From assembly GCF_001429285.1 (NCBI RefSeq), contig NZ_LMJJ01000043.1, positions 457,046 through 521,045 on the forward strand: a stretch of DNA of 64,000 nucleotides, given 5' to 3'. Below are positions 43,220 to 51,331 of the stretch, piece by piece; within the stretch, counting starts at the first letter, position 1; the number at the start of each line of letters is the position of its first letter. The notes beneath the pieces are model-generated. The model was not told the origin of the DNA and made no database searches. It worked only from the letters and a program-made list of their open reading frames with translations. A program made the translations under genes and the position numbers. This stretch comes from Ensifer sp. Root278. Its GTDB lineage: Bacteria; Pseudomonadota; Alphaproteobacteria; Rhizobiales; Rhizobiaceae.

Positions 43220-43849
43220 CTAGACCAACCCCTCGGCGGCGGCGGCGATGGCGATGATCCCAAAGGAAATTAGGACCAGGCCGGAGAGGCGCGACACCCA
43301 GGCGACGAAGCTGTCCGGCAGCCGTGTTCGGGCAATCGCCACCCCGCCGCTCAAGAAGAACCACCAGCCGAGCGAGCCTAGGAAGACGCCCACGACGACG
43401 ATGGCGGCGCTCAACGCATCGCCTGCTTCGGCAAGGCCGAGGCCGGCAAAGATCGCAGCGAAGGAGAGGATTGTCGCCGGGCTGGTCATCGTCAGGAAAA
43501 AGGTGGCGATGGTCGTGCGGACCAGATCGCGTCCGCCGACGTCGGCCGCGGCCGTCACCGGTTTCGGCCGCAATCCGCTCCAGCCGAGCCAGATCATGAA
43601 CAGTCCGCCGGCGAGGCCGAGCGGTGTTGCGATCATGGAAAGCACCGCCGCAAAGGCGGCGAAACCGATCGCGGCAAGCGCTGCATAGGTGGCATCGGCG
43701 GCGGCTGTTCCCAGCCCACCGGCGACGCCCGCCCAGAAGCCGCGCTCCAGCGTACGGTTGATGCAGAGCGCTCCGATGGGGCCGAGTGGGGCCGCGACCG
43801 CGAGACCGACCAGGAGGCTTTTTCCAAACAACAATGTAGACATGGGCAT
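43220..43849 (-). CDS. LysE/RhtB-family amino acid exporter
   Basis: 209 residues with six predicted helices and the family start LLFGKSLLVGLAVAAPLGPIGALCINRTLERGFWAGVAGGLG. It exports amino acids or related compounds across the inner membrane. An Lrp/AsnC regulator gene lies immediately upstream on the same strand (94-base gap), the classical arrangement for an exporter induced by its own amino acid. Substrate unknown. Confidence 0.87.
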   Translation of the reverse strand: MPMSTLLFGKSLLVGLAVAAPLGPIGALCINRTLERGFWAGVAGGLGTAAADATYAALAAIGFAAFAAVLSMIATPLGLAGGLFMIWLGWSGLRPKPVTAAADVGGRDLVRTTIATFFLTMTSPATILSFAAIFAGLGLAEAGDALSAAIVVVGVFLGSLGWWFFLSGGVAIARTRLPDSFVAWVSRLSGLVLISFGIIAIAAAAEGLV

Positions 43850-43943
43850 AGGGCTCCGGCCGCGGCATGGCTCAATCCATCCAGATCAAGGATGGAACAT
43901 GTGCGGCAGTTCAAAAATGTTTCAGCAGTCTTTACGCGTCCGT

Positions 43944-44396
43944 TCAGGCGCGCGATGCAGTCGTTGCCAGGCTTTCCCGCACGGTCGACAGCGCGATCAC
44001 CGTTTCGCTTCGCGCCAGGAACCGCTGGCGCTTCAGTTCGGCAAGGAACGGCTCAAGATCGCCGAGCGACGGCATCCGGACCTTGACGCAATAGGACCAG
44101 GCGCCAGTGACGTGATGGCATTCGGCCACGGCCGGATGACCGGCCATGAAGGCGCGGAACGCCGCCTCGTCCGCATCGGGCGCCAGGCCGACCCAGACGA
44201 AGGCAAGCACGTCGAGGCCAAGCGCGCGATGGTCGACTTCCAGCGTGAAGTTTCGGATCACGCCATTGGCGACGAGCCGACGAATGCGCTCGTTGACGGC
44301 GGAGGGCGAAAGCTCCACCGCAGCGCCGATGTCAGTCAGCGACCGCCTCGCATCTTCAGCGAGAATTTCGATGATTTTTCTGTCAATCGCATCCAT
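43944..44396 (-). CDS. Lrp/AsnC-family regulator
   Basis: 150 residues from ATG 44396; TTG 44402 is two codons further up. The helix-turn-helix lies at about 4-60 (IDRKIIEILAEDARRSLTDIG, LSPSAVNERIRRLVANGVI) and the RAM ligand domain at about 68-145. Amino-acid-responsive dimer or octamer that bends DNA. It probably controls the LysE exporter gene downstream. No good ribosome site is seen before either start. Confidence 0.87.
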   Translation of the reverse strand: MDAIDRKIIEILAEDARRSLTDIGAAVELSPSAVNERIRRLVANGVIRNFTLEVDHRALGLDVLAFVWVGLAPDADEAAFRAFMAGHPAVAECHHVTGAWSYCVKVRMPSLGDLEPFLAELKRQRFLARSETVIALSTVRESLATTASRA

Positions 44397-44485
44397 TGCC
44401 AATTAATACGTGGAATTTAGTGGCCTGTACAGATGATTTTGTTGTTTAGAAGTGCTGTTGGCTGAGAAAGCACTGGTCGGGCGGC

Positions 44486-45544
44486 CTATTCGATGTCCTT
44501 TAGTGCATCGAGCGGGCCGGTCAGCGCCGTTCGCGGCTGCACCAGTTCGGGCTGGATGAGGTGGATCCGCGGCTGGGGCCGGGCCTCCTCGATGACGTCG
44601 AAGGCTTTGGTGATCATGCCCTCGACGTCCTGGCGGATCATGATGACGGGGAAGGGCAGGAAGGATGCGAAGGGATCGTAATCGTAGCAGCCCACGACGA
44701 GGTCGGCGAAGTTCTCGTGCGGATGTCCTGCCATGAAGCGCAGCAGGCCTTCGAAGTTGATCGACGAGTTGACGAAGAGGCCGCGCGGCAGTTTGCCGTG
44801 CTTTTCGTAGAAGGCCTCGAAGGCAAGCCTGGCATTGTTCGGCGCATAACCGGTCGGCTGGATGCATTCGTCCGGATCGGCGCCGAGCAGTTCGTTTTTG
44901 ACGGCGCGGAACCCGCGAATACGCTCTCGGCTGGCATGGTCGTTGCGGCCGCCGAAGAGGTAGAGTTCATGCGGTTCCAGCGGGCCCGTTGCTTGGAAGT
45001 GACGGATGATCGCCTCCGTCAGCATCCGTCCGCCCTCGTAGTTGTCGCTGATGACCGAAGGAGCCTTGGTGCCGGGCAGGTCGATGTTGATGTGCTTGAG
45101 GCCGGCCGCCTCGCAGACCTCGTGCACGCCATCGGGATCCGTGGCGCCACAGATGAAGAGTTCATCGATCGAATAGGAGATCAGCGTCTCCGCGGTCTTG
45201 CGCTCCTCCTTCGGATCGCGGCTGGCGCTGACGACGATTGGGCACTGTCCCTTGCTTCTGACATGCGCCTCGAAGGTTTGCGCCATCGACGAGAAATAGC
45301 GGTTGTCGTGGATCGGTAAGAGCAGGCCGATCAGGCCCGAGCGCGAGCTGCGCAAACCACGCGCCTGGCGGTTGGCCGTATACTGATGCGTTTCAGCGAG
45401 GTTGCGGATCAGTTCCGCCGTGCTTTCCTTGATCCGGCGCTTCTGCCAGGTGCCGTTCAGGACTGCACTTACGGTTGAGGGTGAACTCCCCGACAACACC
45501 GACAGGTCGTAGATCGTCGCTTTCTTTTTGCTGCTGCTGGTCAT
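44486..45544 (-). CDS. LacI-family repressor of the sugar operon
   Basis: 352 residues. The helix-turn-helix and hinge are at about 9-60 (TIYDLSVLSGSSPSTVSAVLNG), and the periplasmic-binding-protein-like sugar domain spans about 65-340. AAGGGAGA lies before the ATG. It is divergent from the sugar ABC operon starting at 45789, and the 244-base gap carries repeated ATTGTGCA sites with a LacI-type CG centre. Local repression, lifted by the sugar or a catabolic intermediate, is the likely role. Confidence 0.9.
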   Translation of the reverse strand: MTSSSKKKATIYDLSVLSGSSPSTVSAVLNGTWQKRRIKESTAELIRNLAETHQYTANRQARGLRSSRSGLIGLLLPIHDNRYFSSMAQTFEAHVRSKGQCPIVVSASRDPKEERKTAETLISYSIDELFICGATDPDGVHEVCEAAGLKHINIDLPGTKAPSVISDNYEGGRMLTEAIIRHFQATGPLEPHELYLFGGRNDHASRERIRGFRAVKNELLGADPDECIQPTGYAPNNARLAFEAFYEKHGKLPRGLFVNSSINFEGLLRFMAGHPHENFADLVVGCYDYDPFASFLPFPVIMIRQDVEGMITKAFDVIEEARPQPRIHLIQPELVQPRTALTGPLDALKDIE

Positions 45545-45581
45545 CGTTTTCTCCCTTGATCGTTTTAGTGCCGATTTCCCC

Positions 45582-45610
45582 TTGACGAAAGATTAAGTCT
45601 GCACAATAGT
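45582..45610 (+). promoter_or_regulatory. Candidate promoter of the sugar operon
   Basis: TTGACG (45582-45587), a 17-base spacer and AATAGT (45605-45610) fit a sigma-70 promoter with a good -35 and moderate -10. The LacI-type operator begins three bases downstream, a position where bound repressor would block initiation. Confidence 0.4.
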
Positions 45611-45654
45611 TCTTGCACCATCGATTGTGCAAACAAGAAATATCGATTGTGCAA
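45600..45654. promoter_or_regulatory. LacI-type operators with ATTGTGCA half-sites
   Basis: The 20-base site at 45613-45632 is palindromic at 9 of 10 pairs, with arms TTGCAC/GTGCAA and a central CG. The right half ATTGTGCA (45624-45631) recurs at 45646-45653, exactly 22 bases on, again after ATCG. A reverse copy TGCACAAT lies at 45600-45607. Spacing of two helical turns allows repressors to sit on one face of the DNA. Confidence 0.75.
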
Positions 45655-45788
45655 TTTGTTGGTGCCGTCTGAGGAGGCGGCTGTCAGGGAGGCGAGGAAG
45701 CACTTCGCCAGTGATGGTTTGAAACTGGAGGCCGGCGCTTAGATGGCGACCGGGCGCGTTCCTTCTTGGGAACGAGTGGAGGAGAGAC

Positions 45789-46781
45789 ATGATCAGGAAT
45801 ATTCTCGTCGCCGCCCTGGCGACATCGATGGCGCTTGCCAGCTCTGCGGCTGCCTTTGCTCAAGATGCCGGCAAGGTCGGCGTCGTAGTCAAGATCGGTG
45901 GTATCCCCTGGTTCAACGCCATGGAAGCGGGCATCAAGGAGCGCGGCCAGAAGCTCGGCATCGACGCCTTCATGGTCGGCCCGACCAGCGCCGACCCGGC
46001 GCTGCAGGTGCGCGCCATCGAAGACCTCATTGCACAAGGCGTGAAGGTGATCGGCGTGGTGCCGAACGATGCCAAGGTGCTCGAGCCGGTGCTCACTAAG
46101 GCCAAGGAAAAAGGCATCATCGTCATCACCCATGAATCGCCGAGCCAGAAGGGTGCCGACTGGGACTTCGAACTGGCATCCTCGACCGGCTTCGGTGAGG
46201 CGCATGGCAAGCTGCTTGCCGAGAAGATGGGCAGCAAGGGCGAATATGCCGTCTTCGTCGGCTCGCTGACCGTGCCGTTGCACAATGCCTGGGCCGATGC
46301 GGCGATCGCCTACATCAAGAAGAACTATCCGGAGATGATGCTGGTCGGCGACCGCTACGGCGTTGCTGAAGACGTCGATAAGAGCCGGTCGACCGCACTC
46401 GACCTGATCTCCGCCCATCCAAACCTGAAAGGCTTCCTCGCCTTCGGCAGCCAGGGTCCGATCGGCGCTGGCCGCGCCGTCGAAGAACGCCGCAAGGTCG
46501 GCGAGATCTTCGTGCTCGGTCCCTTCTCACCCGGCCAGGGCCAGAAGCTGGTGAAGTCCGACGCGATTTCAGGCGGCTTCATGTGGAATCCGAAGCAGGC
46601 GGGCGAAGTTTTCGTCACCCTTGCCGACAAGTTGATGAAGGGCGAGGAGGTCAAGGACGGCGACGAGATCGAAGGTCTCGGCAAGGTCAAGCCCGACTTC
46701 GAGAACCGCAATATCATCGTCGACCAACTGGTGCCGATCAACAAGGAGACGGTCGCGGATCTCGCGGCCATGGGCCTCTGA
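45789..46781 (+). CDS. Sugar ABC importer binding protein (CUT2, family 4)
   Basis: 330 residues with a signal peptide (cleavage after about residue 26), so periplasmic. Peripla_BP_4 fold: VVVKIGGIPWFNAMEAGIKERG at the start of the mature protein, IEDLIAQGVKVIGVVPND, and ALDLISAHPNLKGFLAFGSQG. CUT2 systems carry pentoses, tetritols, autoinducer-2 and similar monosaccharides. GGAGGAGAG lies just before the ATG. First gene of an operon of at least eight genes. The mature protein has a Trp close to the start (IPWFN), as often seen in the sugar-stacking position. Confidence 0.9.
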   Translation: MIRNILVAALATSMALASSAAAFAQDAGKVGVVVKIGGIPWFNAMEAGIKERGQKLGIDAFMVGPTSADPALQVRAIEDLIAQGVKVIGVVPNDAKVLEPVLTKAKEKGIIVITHESPSQKGADWDFELASSTGFGEAHGKLLAEKMGSKGEYAVFVGSLTVPLHNAWADAAIAYIKKNYPEMMLVGDRYGVAEDVDKSRSTALDLISAHPNLKGFLAFGSQGPIGAGRAVEERRKVGEIFVLGPFSPGQGQKLVKSDAISGGFMWNPKQAGEVFVTLADKLMKGEEVKDGDEIEGLGKVKPDFENRNIIVDQLVPINKETVADLAAMGL

Positions 46782-46809
46782 GGTCCAAAGTTTAAGGGTT
46801 CTCCCGGCT

Positions 46810-46835
46810 GCTGGGCCGGCTCCGGCCGGCCTGGC
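46810..46835 (+). other. Hairpin after the sugar-binding-protein gene
   Basis: GGCCGGC (46814-46820) and GCCGGCC (46825-46831) pair around TCCG and the stem extends outward with wobble pairs. It begins about 30 bases after the binding-protein stop and, with no T run, may favour binding-protein expression over the membrane genes. Confidence 0.5.
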
Positions 46836-46854
46836 AAGTCCCTTCAACGGTACA

Positions 46855-46904
46855 GGAGCGGGCTGAGGAAACGTGTTTGCGGTTTTCCGCCCGCATCCCG
46901 CTCC
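46855..46904. repeat. Rhizobial intergenic palindrome (RIME-like)
   Basis: Outer arms GGAGCGGG (46855-46862) and CCCGCTCC (46897-46904) pair perfectly, with an inner hairpin GCGGTTTTCCGC (46879-46890). The pattern matches a palindromic element I recall as common between rhizobial genes. A decayed copy is at 34323-34370 and a fragment (AGAGCGGGATGAG) at about 55575. Confidence 0.6.
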
Positions 46905-46933
46905 AACTTAACGTGATTTACGGGCACAGACAC

Positions 46934-48448
46934 ATGCACCAGCTTGCGACCGCGGGAGGAGGCGAAAGGCCGCTTTTGTCCCTGCGCGACATCAACATGA
47001 CTTTCGGTGGCGTCCGAGCGCTCAAGAATGTGAGCTTCGACGTGCGCCCGGGCGAAGTTCATTGCCTTGCCGGCGAAAACGGCTGCGGCAAGAGCACGCT
47101 GATCAAGATCATCACCGGCGTCTATCGCCCCGCCGATGGCGCTTCGATCGAGTTCGATGGCGAAACCTACTCCCACATGTCGCCGGTGACGGCGCAGGAC
47201 CGCGGCATCCAGGTGATCTGGCAGGATCTGGCGCTCTTCCCGGAGATGAGCGTTGCCGAGAATATCGCCTTCCAGACGGTGCTCGGTCGCTGGCCGAAGC
47301 TTGTCGACTACGGCCGCATGCGCCAGATCGCGAAGGATGCGCTCGCCCGCCTCGGCGTGACGCTCGACGTCGATCTGCCACTCAAGGAATACGCAATCGC
47401 CCAGCGCCAGATCGTGGCGATCGCCCGGGCTCTCGTCGGCGAAGCGAAGCTCGTCTTCATGGACGAGCCGACCGCATCGCTGACCCAATCGGAAACCGAT
47501 CACCTGCTCGATATCGTTCGCGGTCTTTCCGCCTCCGGCGTCGCCGTCGTCTTCGTCAGCCATCGGCTTGCCGAAGTGCTGGAGATCTCAAGCCGGATTA
47601 CGGTGCTGCGCGATGGCGCACTGGTCGGCGTCTACCCCGCCGCCAGCATGACCCAATCGCGCATCACCGAGCTGATGACCGGCAAGACCTTCGACCAGCA
47701 GGTGCGTGCGAAGTCGCGCGATGGGCAGCCGGCCGTGCTCGATGTGAAGGGACTGTCGCGCCCTGGCCAGTTCGAAGATATCTCGCTGACCGTGCGCCGT
47801 GGCGAGACACTCGGGATTACCGGGCTGCTTGGTTCCGGGCGCACGGAACTGGCGCTGACGCTCTTCGGTATGCTGAAGCCTGCATCGGGTTCGATTTCGA
47901 TCGAGGGCAAGCCGATCCGCTTCTCCTCGAACCGCGACGCGATCGAGGCGGGCGTCGCCTATCTCTCGGAGGACCGGCTCTCGCTCGGTCTCATTCAGCC
48001 GCAGCCGATCGCCGACAATCTCGTCATCAGCTCGCTCGATAAGGTCCTCTCCGGCGGCCTGCTCTCGGAAGAGCGCAAGCGCAGCCTTGTCGGCCGCTGG
48101 ATCGCCGATCTCGGCGTCAAGATCGGCCTCCAGCAGGATGCGATCTCGACCCTTTCGGGTGGCAACCAGCAGCGTGTGGCAATCGCCAAGTGGCTGGCAA
48201 CCGATCCGAAGCTTTTGATCCTCGACGCTCCGACCGTCGGCGTCGACGTTGGCGCGCGCGCCGGCATCTTCGACATCGTCGCCCGATTGGCTGAGAGCGG
48301 GCTCGCGATCATCCTGATCTCCGACGAGGTGCCTGAGGTCTATTTCAACGCCGACCGCGTTCTGCACATGGCGCAGGGCCGCATCGTCGGCAGCTATGAT
48401 CCGCGCACATCTTCGCTCGGTGATATCGAAGGAGCTGTCTATGCCTAG
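46934..48448 (+). CDS. Sugar ABC importer ATPase (CUT2, MglA/RbsA-like)
   Basis: 504 residues with two nucleotide-binding domains in one chain. The first (about 15-235) has GENGCGKST and VFMDEPTASLT; the second (about 250-500) has GLLGSGRTE, LSGGNQQRVAIAKWL and LILDAPTVGVDVG. The degenerate Walker A of the second half and Ala in DAPT are usual for this class. ATG 46934 starts the protein at its usual place; an earlier frame to 46877 would lie inside the palindromic repeat. No clear ribosome site was seen. The end overlaps the first permease gene by 8 bases. Confidence 0.9.
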   Translation: MHQLATAGGGERPLLSLRDINMTFGGVRALKNVSFDVRPGEVHCLAGENGCGKSTLIKIITGVYRPADGASIEFDGETYSHMSPVTAQDRGIQVIWQDLALFPEMSVAENIAFQTVLGRWPKLVDYGRMRQIAKDALARLGVTLDVDLPLKEYAIAQRQIVAIARALVGEAKLVFMDEPTASLTQSETDHLLDIVRGLSASGVAVVFVSHRLAEVLEISSRITVLRDGALVGVYPAASMTQSRITELMTGKTFDQQVRAKSRDGQPAVLDVKGLSRPGQFEDISLTVRRGETLGITGLLGSGRTELALTLFGMLKPASGSISIEGKPIRFSSNRDAIEAGVAYLSEDRLSLGLIQPQPIADNLVISSLDKVLSGGLLSEERKRSLVGRWIADLGVKIGLQQDAISTLSGGNQQRVAIAKWLATDPKLLILDAPTVGVDVGARAGIFDIVARLAESGLAIILISDEVPEVYFNADRVLHMAQGRIVGSYDPRTSSLGDIEGAVYA

Positions 48449-49442
48449 CTTCGTCCGTACCCATGCGACCGAAGTGTCCTTACTGGGCGTCATCATCGCG
48501 ATCTGCGCCGTTCTATCGGTCACGACGGCCAACTTCTTCTCGCTCGGCAACGCCTTCGACCTGCTCAACATCAGCTCGGTCAACATCATCTTCGCCGTCG
48601 GGCTGCTCGTGGTGCTGATTGCCGGCGGCATCGATATTTCCTTCGCCGTCGCAGCGTCCGTGGTGCAGTACGGTACGGCGATCGCGCTCGGCTGGATCGG
48701 TGGCGGCGGCTGGGTCTCGGGGCTGTTGATCGCCGGGTCGATCGGCGTCCTGCTTGGTGCCGTCAACGCCTTCCTGATCCACCGCTTCCGGGTGATCTCG
48801 ATCGTGGCGACGATCTCCACCTTCAACATCTATTTCGGCCTGTTGATGTTCTTCACCAAAGGCGTGTCGATCTATGACCTGCCGGACTGGCTGACGGACC
48901 GCGTCGTCCTGTTCGAACGCGAGATGCCTGATGGAACCTGGATCGAGATCACCCTGCCGGTGCTGGTGATGGCGATCTGCGTCATTGCCACCTGGGTACT
49001 GATCACCCGCACCACCACCGGCCGCCAACTCTACGCCTTCGGCGACAATCCAGAAGGCGCCCGCCGCTTCGGCATCAACATCGGCGCCATGCAGTTCATC
49101 GCCTTCGGCTGGCTTGGCCTGATGGCCGGCATCGGCGGCCTCATCCAGGCTCACTACGCGCAGGAGGTGGTACCGAATGCACTCTATGGTCGCGAACTCG
49201 ATGTGCTCGCGGCAGTCGTCCTTGGAGGCGCTCGCCTTGGCGGCGGCAAGGGCTCGGTACTCGGCTGCGTGCTCGGCGTGCTCCTGATCTCGATCACGCA
49301 GAACGGCCTCAACCTGATGGGCGTCTCGCCTTTCGCCTTCAAGATGATCATCGGCGCCATCATCCTGGTCGCGATCACGCTCTCCAACACCAGCATCGAA
49401 CGGCTGTTGCCCTTCCTCACCCAGAAGGGGACCGGACGATGA
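48441..49442 (+). CDS. Sugar ABC importer permease 1 (CUT2, RbsC-like)
   Basis: 333 residues from ATG 48441 with AAGGAG six bases upstream. Eight to ten helices and the BPD_transp_2 marks: GLLVVLIAGGIDISFAVAAS near the start and LDVLAAVVLGGARLGGGKGSVLG near the end. Inner-membrane channel half. It differs from the second permease enough to suggest a heterodimeric channel, as both follow each other with a 4-base overlap. Confidence 0.9.
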   Translation: MPSFVRTHATEVSLLGVIIAICAVLSVTTANFFSLGNAFDLLNISSVNIIFAVGLLVVLIAGGIDISFAVAASVVQYGTAIALGWIGGGGWVSGLLIAGSIGVLLGAVNAFLIHRFRVISIVATISTFNIYFGLLMFFTKGVSIYDLPDWLTDRVVLFEREMPDGTWIEITLPVLVMAICVIATWVLITRTTTGRQLYAFGDNPEGARRFGINIGAMQFIAFGWLGLMAGIGGLIQAHYAQEVVPNALYGRELDVLAAVVLGGARLGGGKGSVLGCVLGVLLISITQNGLNLMGVSPFAFKMIIGAIILVAITLSNTSIERLLPFLTQKGTGR

Positions 49443-50437
49443 GCGCGGTTGTCGATCGCATAAAGAACCTGCTTGGGCCGGAAATGGCGGGACCAGGACT
49501 GGCTTTCCTCGCCGTCATGCTGGTCTTCGGCATTGCCTCGCCGCAGTTCCTCAGTGCCGCCACCTTCGGCTCAGTCGCCTTCCAGCTTCCCGAACTTGGG
49601 CTTCTGACGCTCGCCATGCTGCTGCCGATCCTGACTGGCGGCCTCAATCTTGCGATCACGTTTACCGCCAACATCGCCGGGCTGACGCTCGCCTGGGTCC
49701 TGCAAGCGAATGGCGGGGTGGATGCGGGTCTCGGCGCCTTCCTGCTCGGTTCGGTTCTGGCGATCCTCGTCGGGGCAGTGAGCGGCGTCGTCATGGGGTT
49801 GGTGATCGCCTTTACGCGCGCTCACCCGATCCTTGTTTCGCTGTCGATGATGATCTTCCTGCGCGGCCTCGGCGAGTTCCTGACGCGCGGCGGCGATGTC
49901 TCCGGCTTTCCAGCCTTCCTCGGCCCGCTTGGCCATGGCTCGTTCCTCGGGCTGCCGATCCCGCTCATCGCCTTCATCGTCTGCGTGCTCGCCTGGCACG
50001 TGCTGCTTTCCCGCACCAAGCTCGGATTCAACACCTACATGATCGGTTCCAACCTCGAGGCGACACGCTATTCCGGCATCAACACGCGCAAGGTGATCGT
50101 GCTCGTCTATGCGCTCTCGGGCGCCATGTGTGCGATCGCCGGCATCATCATGCTGGCGCGCTTCAACTCCGTGCGTATCGGCCACGGCGAAAGCTACCTG
50201 CTGATCACCGTGCTTGCCTGCTTCCTCGGTGGCGTCAATCCGTTCGGCGGCTTTGGCCGGGTCATTCCCGTCTTCGTCGCGCTGGTTGTGCTCCAGCTTC
50301 TTTCCTCCGGCCTCAACCTCATCGGTGCCAACCAGCATCTGGCGACCGCCGTCTGGGGGCTGCTGCTTGCCGGCGTCATGGTGCTGCGCTTCGTGGCCAC
50401 CAAGTTCAAGATTTCATTTGTCAGAAAGGAAACGTGA
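49439..50437 (+). CDS. Sugar ABC importer permease 2 (CUT2, RbsC-like)
   Basis: 332 residues of the same family as the gene before: MLLPILTGGLNLAITFTANIAG, NTYMIGSNLEATRYSGINTRKV and ITVLACFLGGVNPFGGFG. Its ATG overlaps the previous stop (ATGA). The GGxN-type block here replaces GGxD in the usual GGIDLS motif (GGLNLA), an amino-acid change near the translocation path also present in some other CUT2 permeases. Confidence 0.9.
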   Translation: MSAVVDRIKNLLGPEMAGPGLAFLAVMLVFGIASPQFLSAATFGSVAFQLPELGLLTLAMLLPILTGGLNLAITFTANIAGLTLAWVLQANGGVDAGLGAFLLGSVLAILVGAVSGVVMGLVIAFTRAHPILVSLSMMIFLRGLGEFLTRGGDVSGFPAFLGPLGHGSFLGLPIPLIAFIVCVLAWHVLLSRTKLGFNTYMIGSNLEATRYSGINTRKVIVLVYALSGAMCAIAGIIMLARFNSVRIGHGESYLLITVLACFLGGVNPFGGFGRVIPVFVALVVLQLLSSGLNLIGANQHLATAVWGLLLAGVMVLRFVATKFKISFVRKET

Positions 50438-50439
50438 CC

Positions 50440-51288
50440 ATGCAGGGTTTTGGCGTCCATACGAGCATGTGGACCATGAATTGGGATCGTCCCGGTGCCG
50501 AGCGCGCCGTCGCCGCGGCGGTGAAATACGGCGTCGATTTCATCGAGATCCCGATGCTCAATCCGCCGGTGGTCGACACCGCCCACACCAAGGCACTCTT
50601 GGTGAAGAACAAGCTGCGCGCCGTCTGCTCGCTTGGTCTGCCCGAGCACGCCTGGGCATCCGTCCGCCCCGATGCGGCGATCGAGCACCTGAAGGTGGCG
50701 ATCGACAAGACGGCCGATCTTGGCGGCGAGGCGCTGTCAGGCGTCATCTATGGCGGCATCGGCGAGCGTACCGGCGTGCCGCCGACTGAGGCCGAATACG
50801 ACAACATCGCTCGCGTACTGACGGTAGCCGCCAAGCATGCGAAGACGCGCGGCATCGAGCTCGGCGTCGAGGCGGTCAACCGGTACGAGAACCACCTGAT
50901 CAACACCGGCTGGCAGGCAGTCGACATGATCAAGCGGGTCGGCGCCGATAACGTCTTCGTCCACCTCGACACCTATCACATGAACATCGAGGAGAAGGGC
51001 ATCGGCACCGGCATTCTCGATGCGCGCGATTTTATCAAATACATCCATCTCTCCGAGAGCGATCGCGGCACGCCCGGCTACGGCAATTGCGCCTGGGACG
51101 AGATCTTCGCGACGCTTGCCGCCATCGGCTTCAAGGGCGGCCTCGCGATGGAGAGCTTCATCAACATGCCGCCGGAGGTGGCCTATGGCCTCGCCGTCTG
51201 GCGTCCTGTCGCAAAGGACGAGGAAGAGGTCATGGGCAACGGCCTGCCGTTCCTGCGCAACAAGGCCAAACAATACGGTTTGATCTAA
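50440..51288 (+). CDS. Sugar epimerase/isomerase of the D-tagatose 3-epimerase family
   Basis: 282 residues, xylose-isomerase-like TIM barrel. The four metal ligands of the family are visible in context: Glu in LGVEAVNRYENHLINT, Asp in VHLDTYHMNIEE, His in YIHLSESDRG and Glu in AMESF. Family members interconvert ketoses at C3 (tagatose/sorbose, psicose/fructose, ribulose/xylulose) and some act as aldose-ketose isomerases. ATG 50440 has AAAGGA nine bases upstream and lies two bases after the permease stop. It probably converts the imported sugar into the ketose taken by the next enzyme, the FGGY kinase. Confidence 0.85.
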   Translation: MQGFGVHTSMWTMNWDRPGAERAVAAAVKYGVDFIEIPMLNPPVVDTAHTKALLVKNKLRAVCSLGLPEHAWASVRPDAAIEHLKVAIDKTADLGGEALSGVIYGGIGERTGVPPTEAEYDNIARVLTVAAKHAKTRGIELGVEAVNRYENHLINTGWQAVDMIKRVGADNVFVHLDTYHMNIEEKGIGTGILDARDFIKYIHLSESDRGTPGYGNCAWDEIFATLAAIGFKGGLAMESFINMPPEVAYGLAVWRPVAKDEEEVMGNGLPFLRNKAKQYGLI

Positions 51289-51331
51289 AGCGCCTCCGCG
51301 TGCGTTTGGGTTAGGACGGGAGGGTCGCAGC

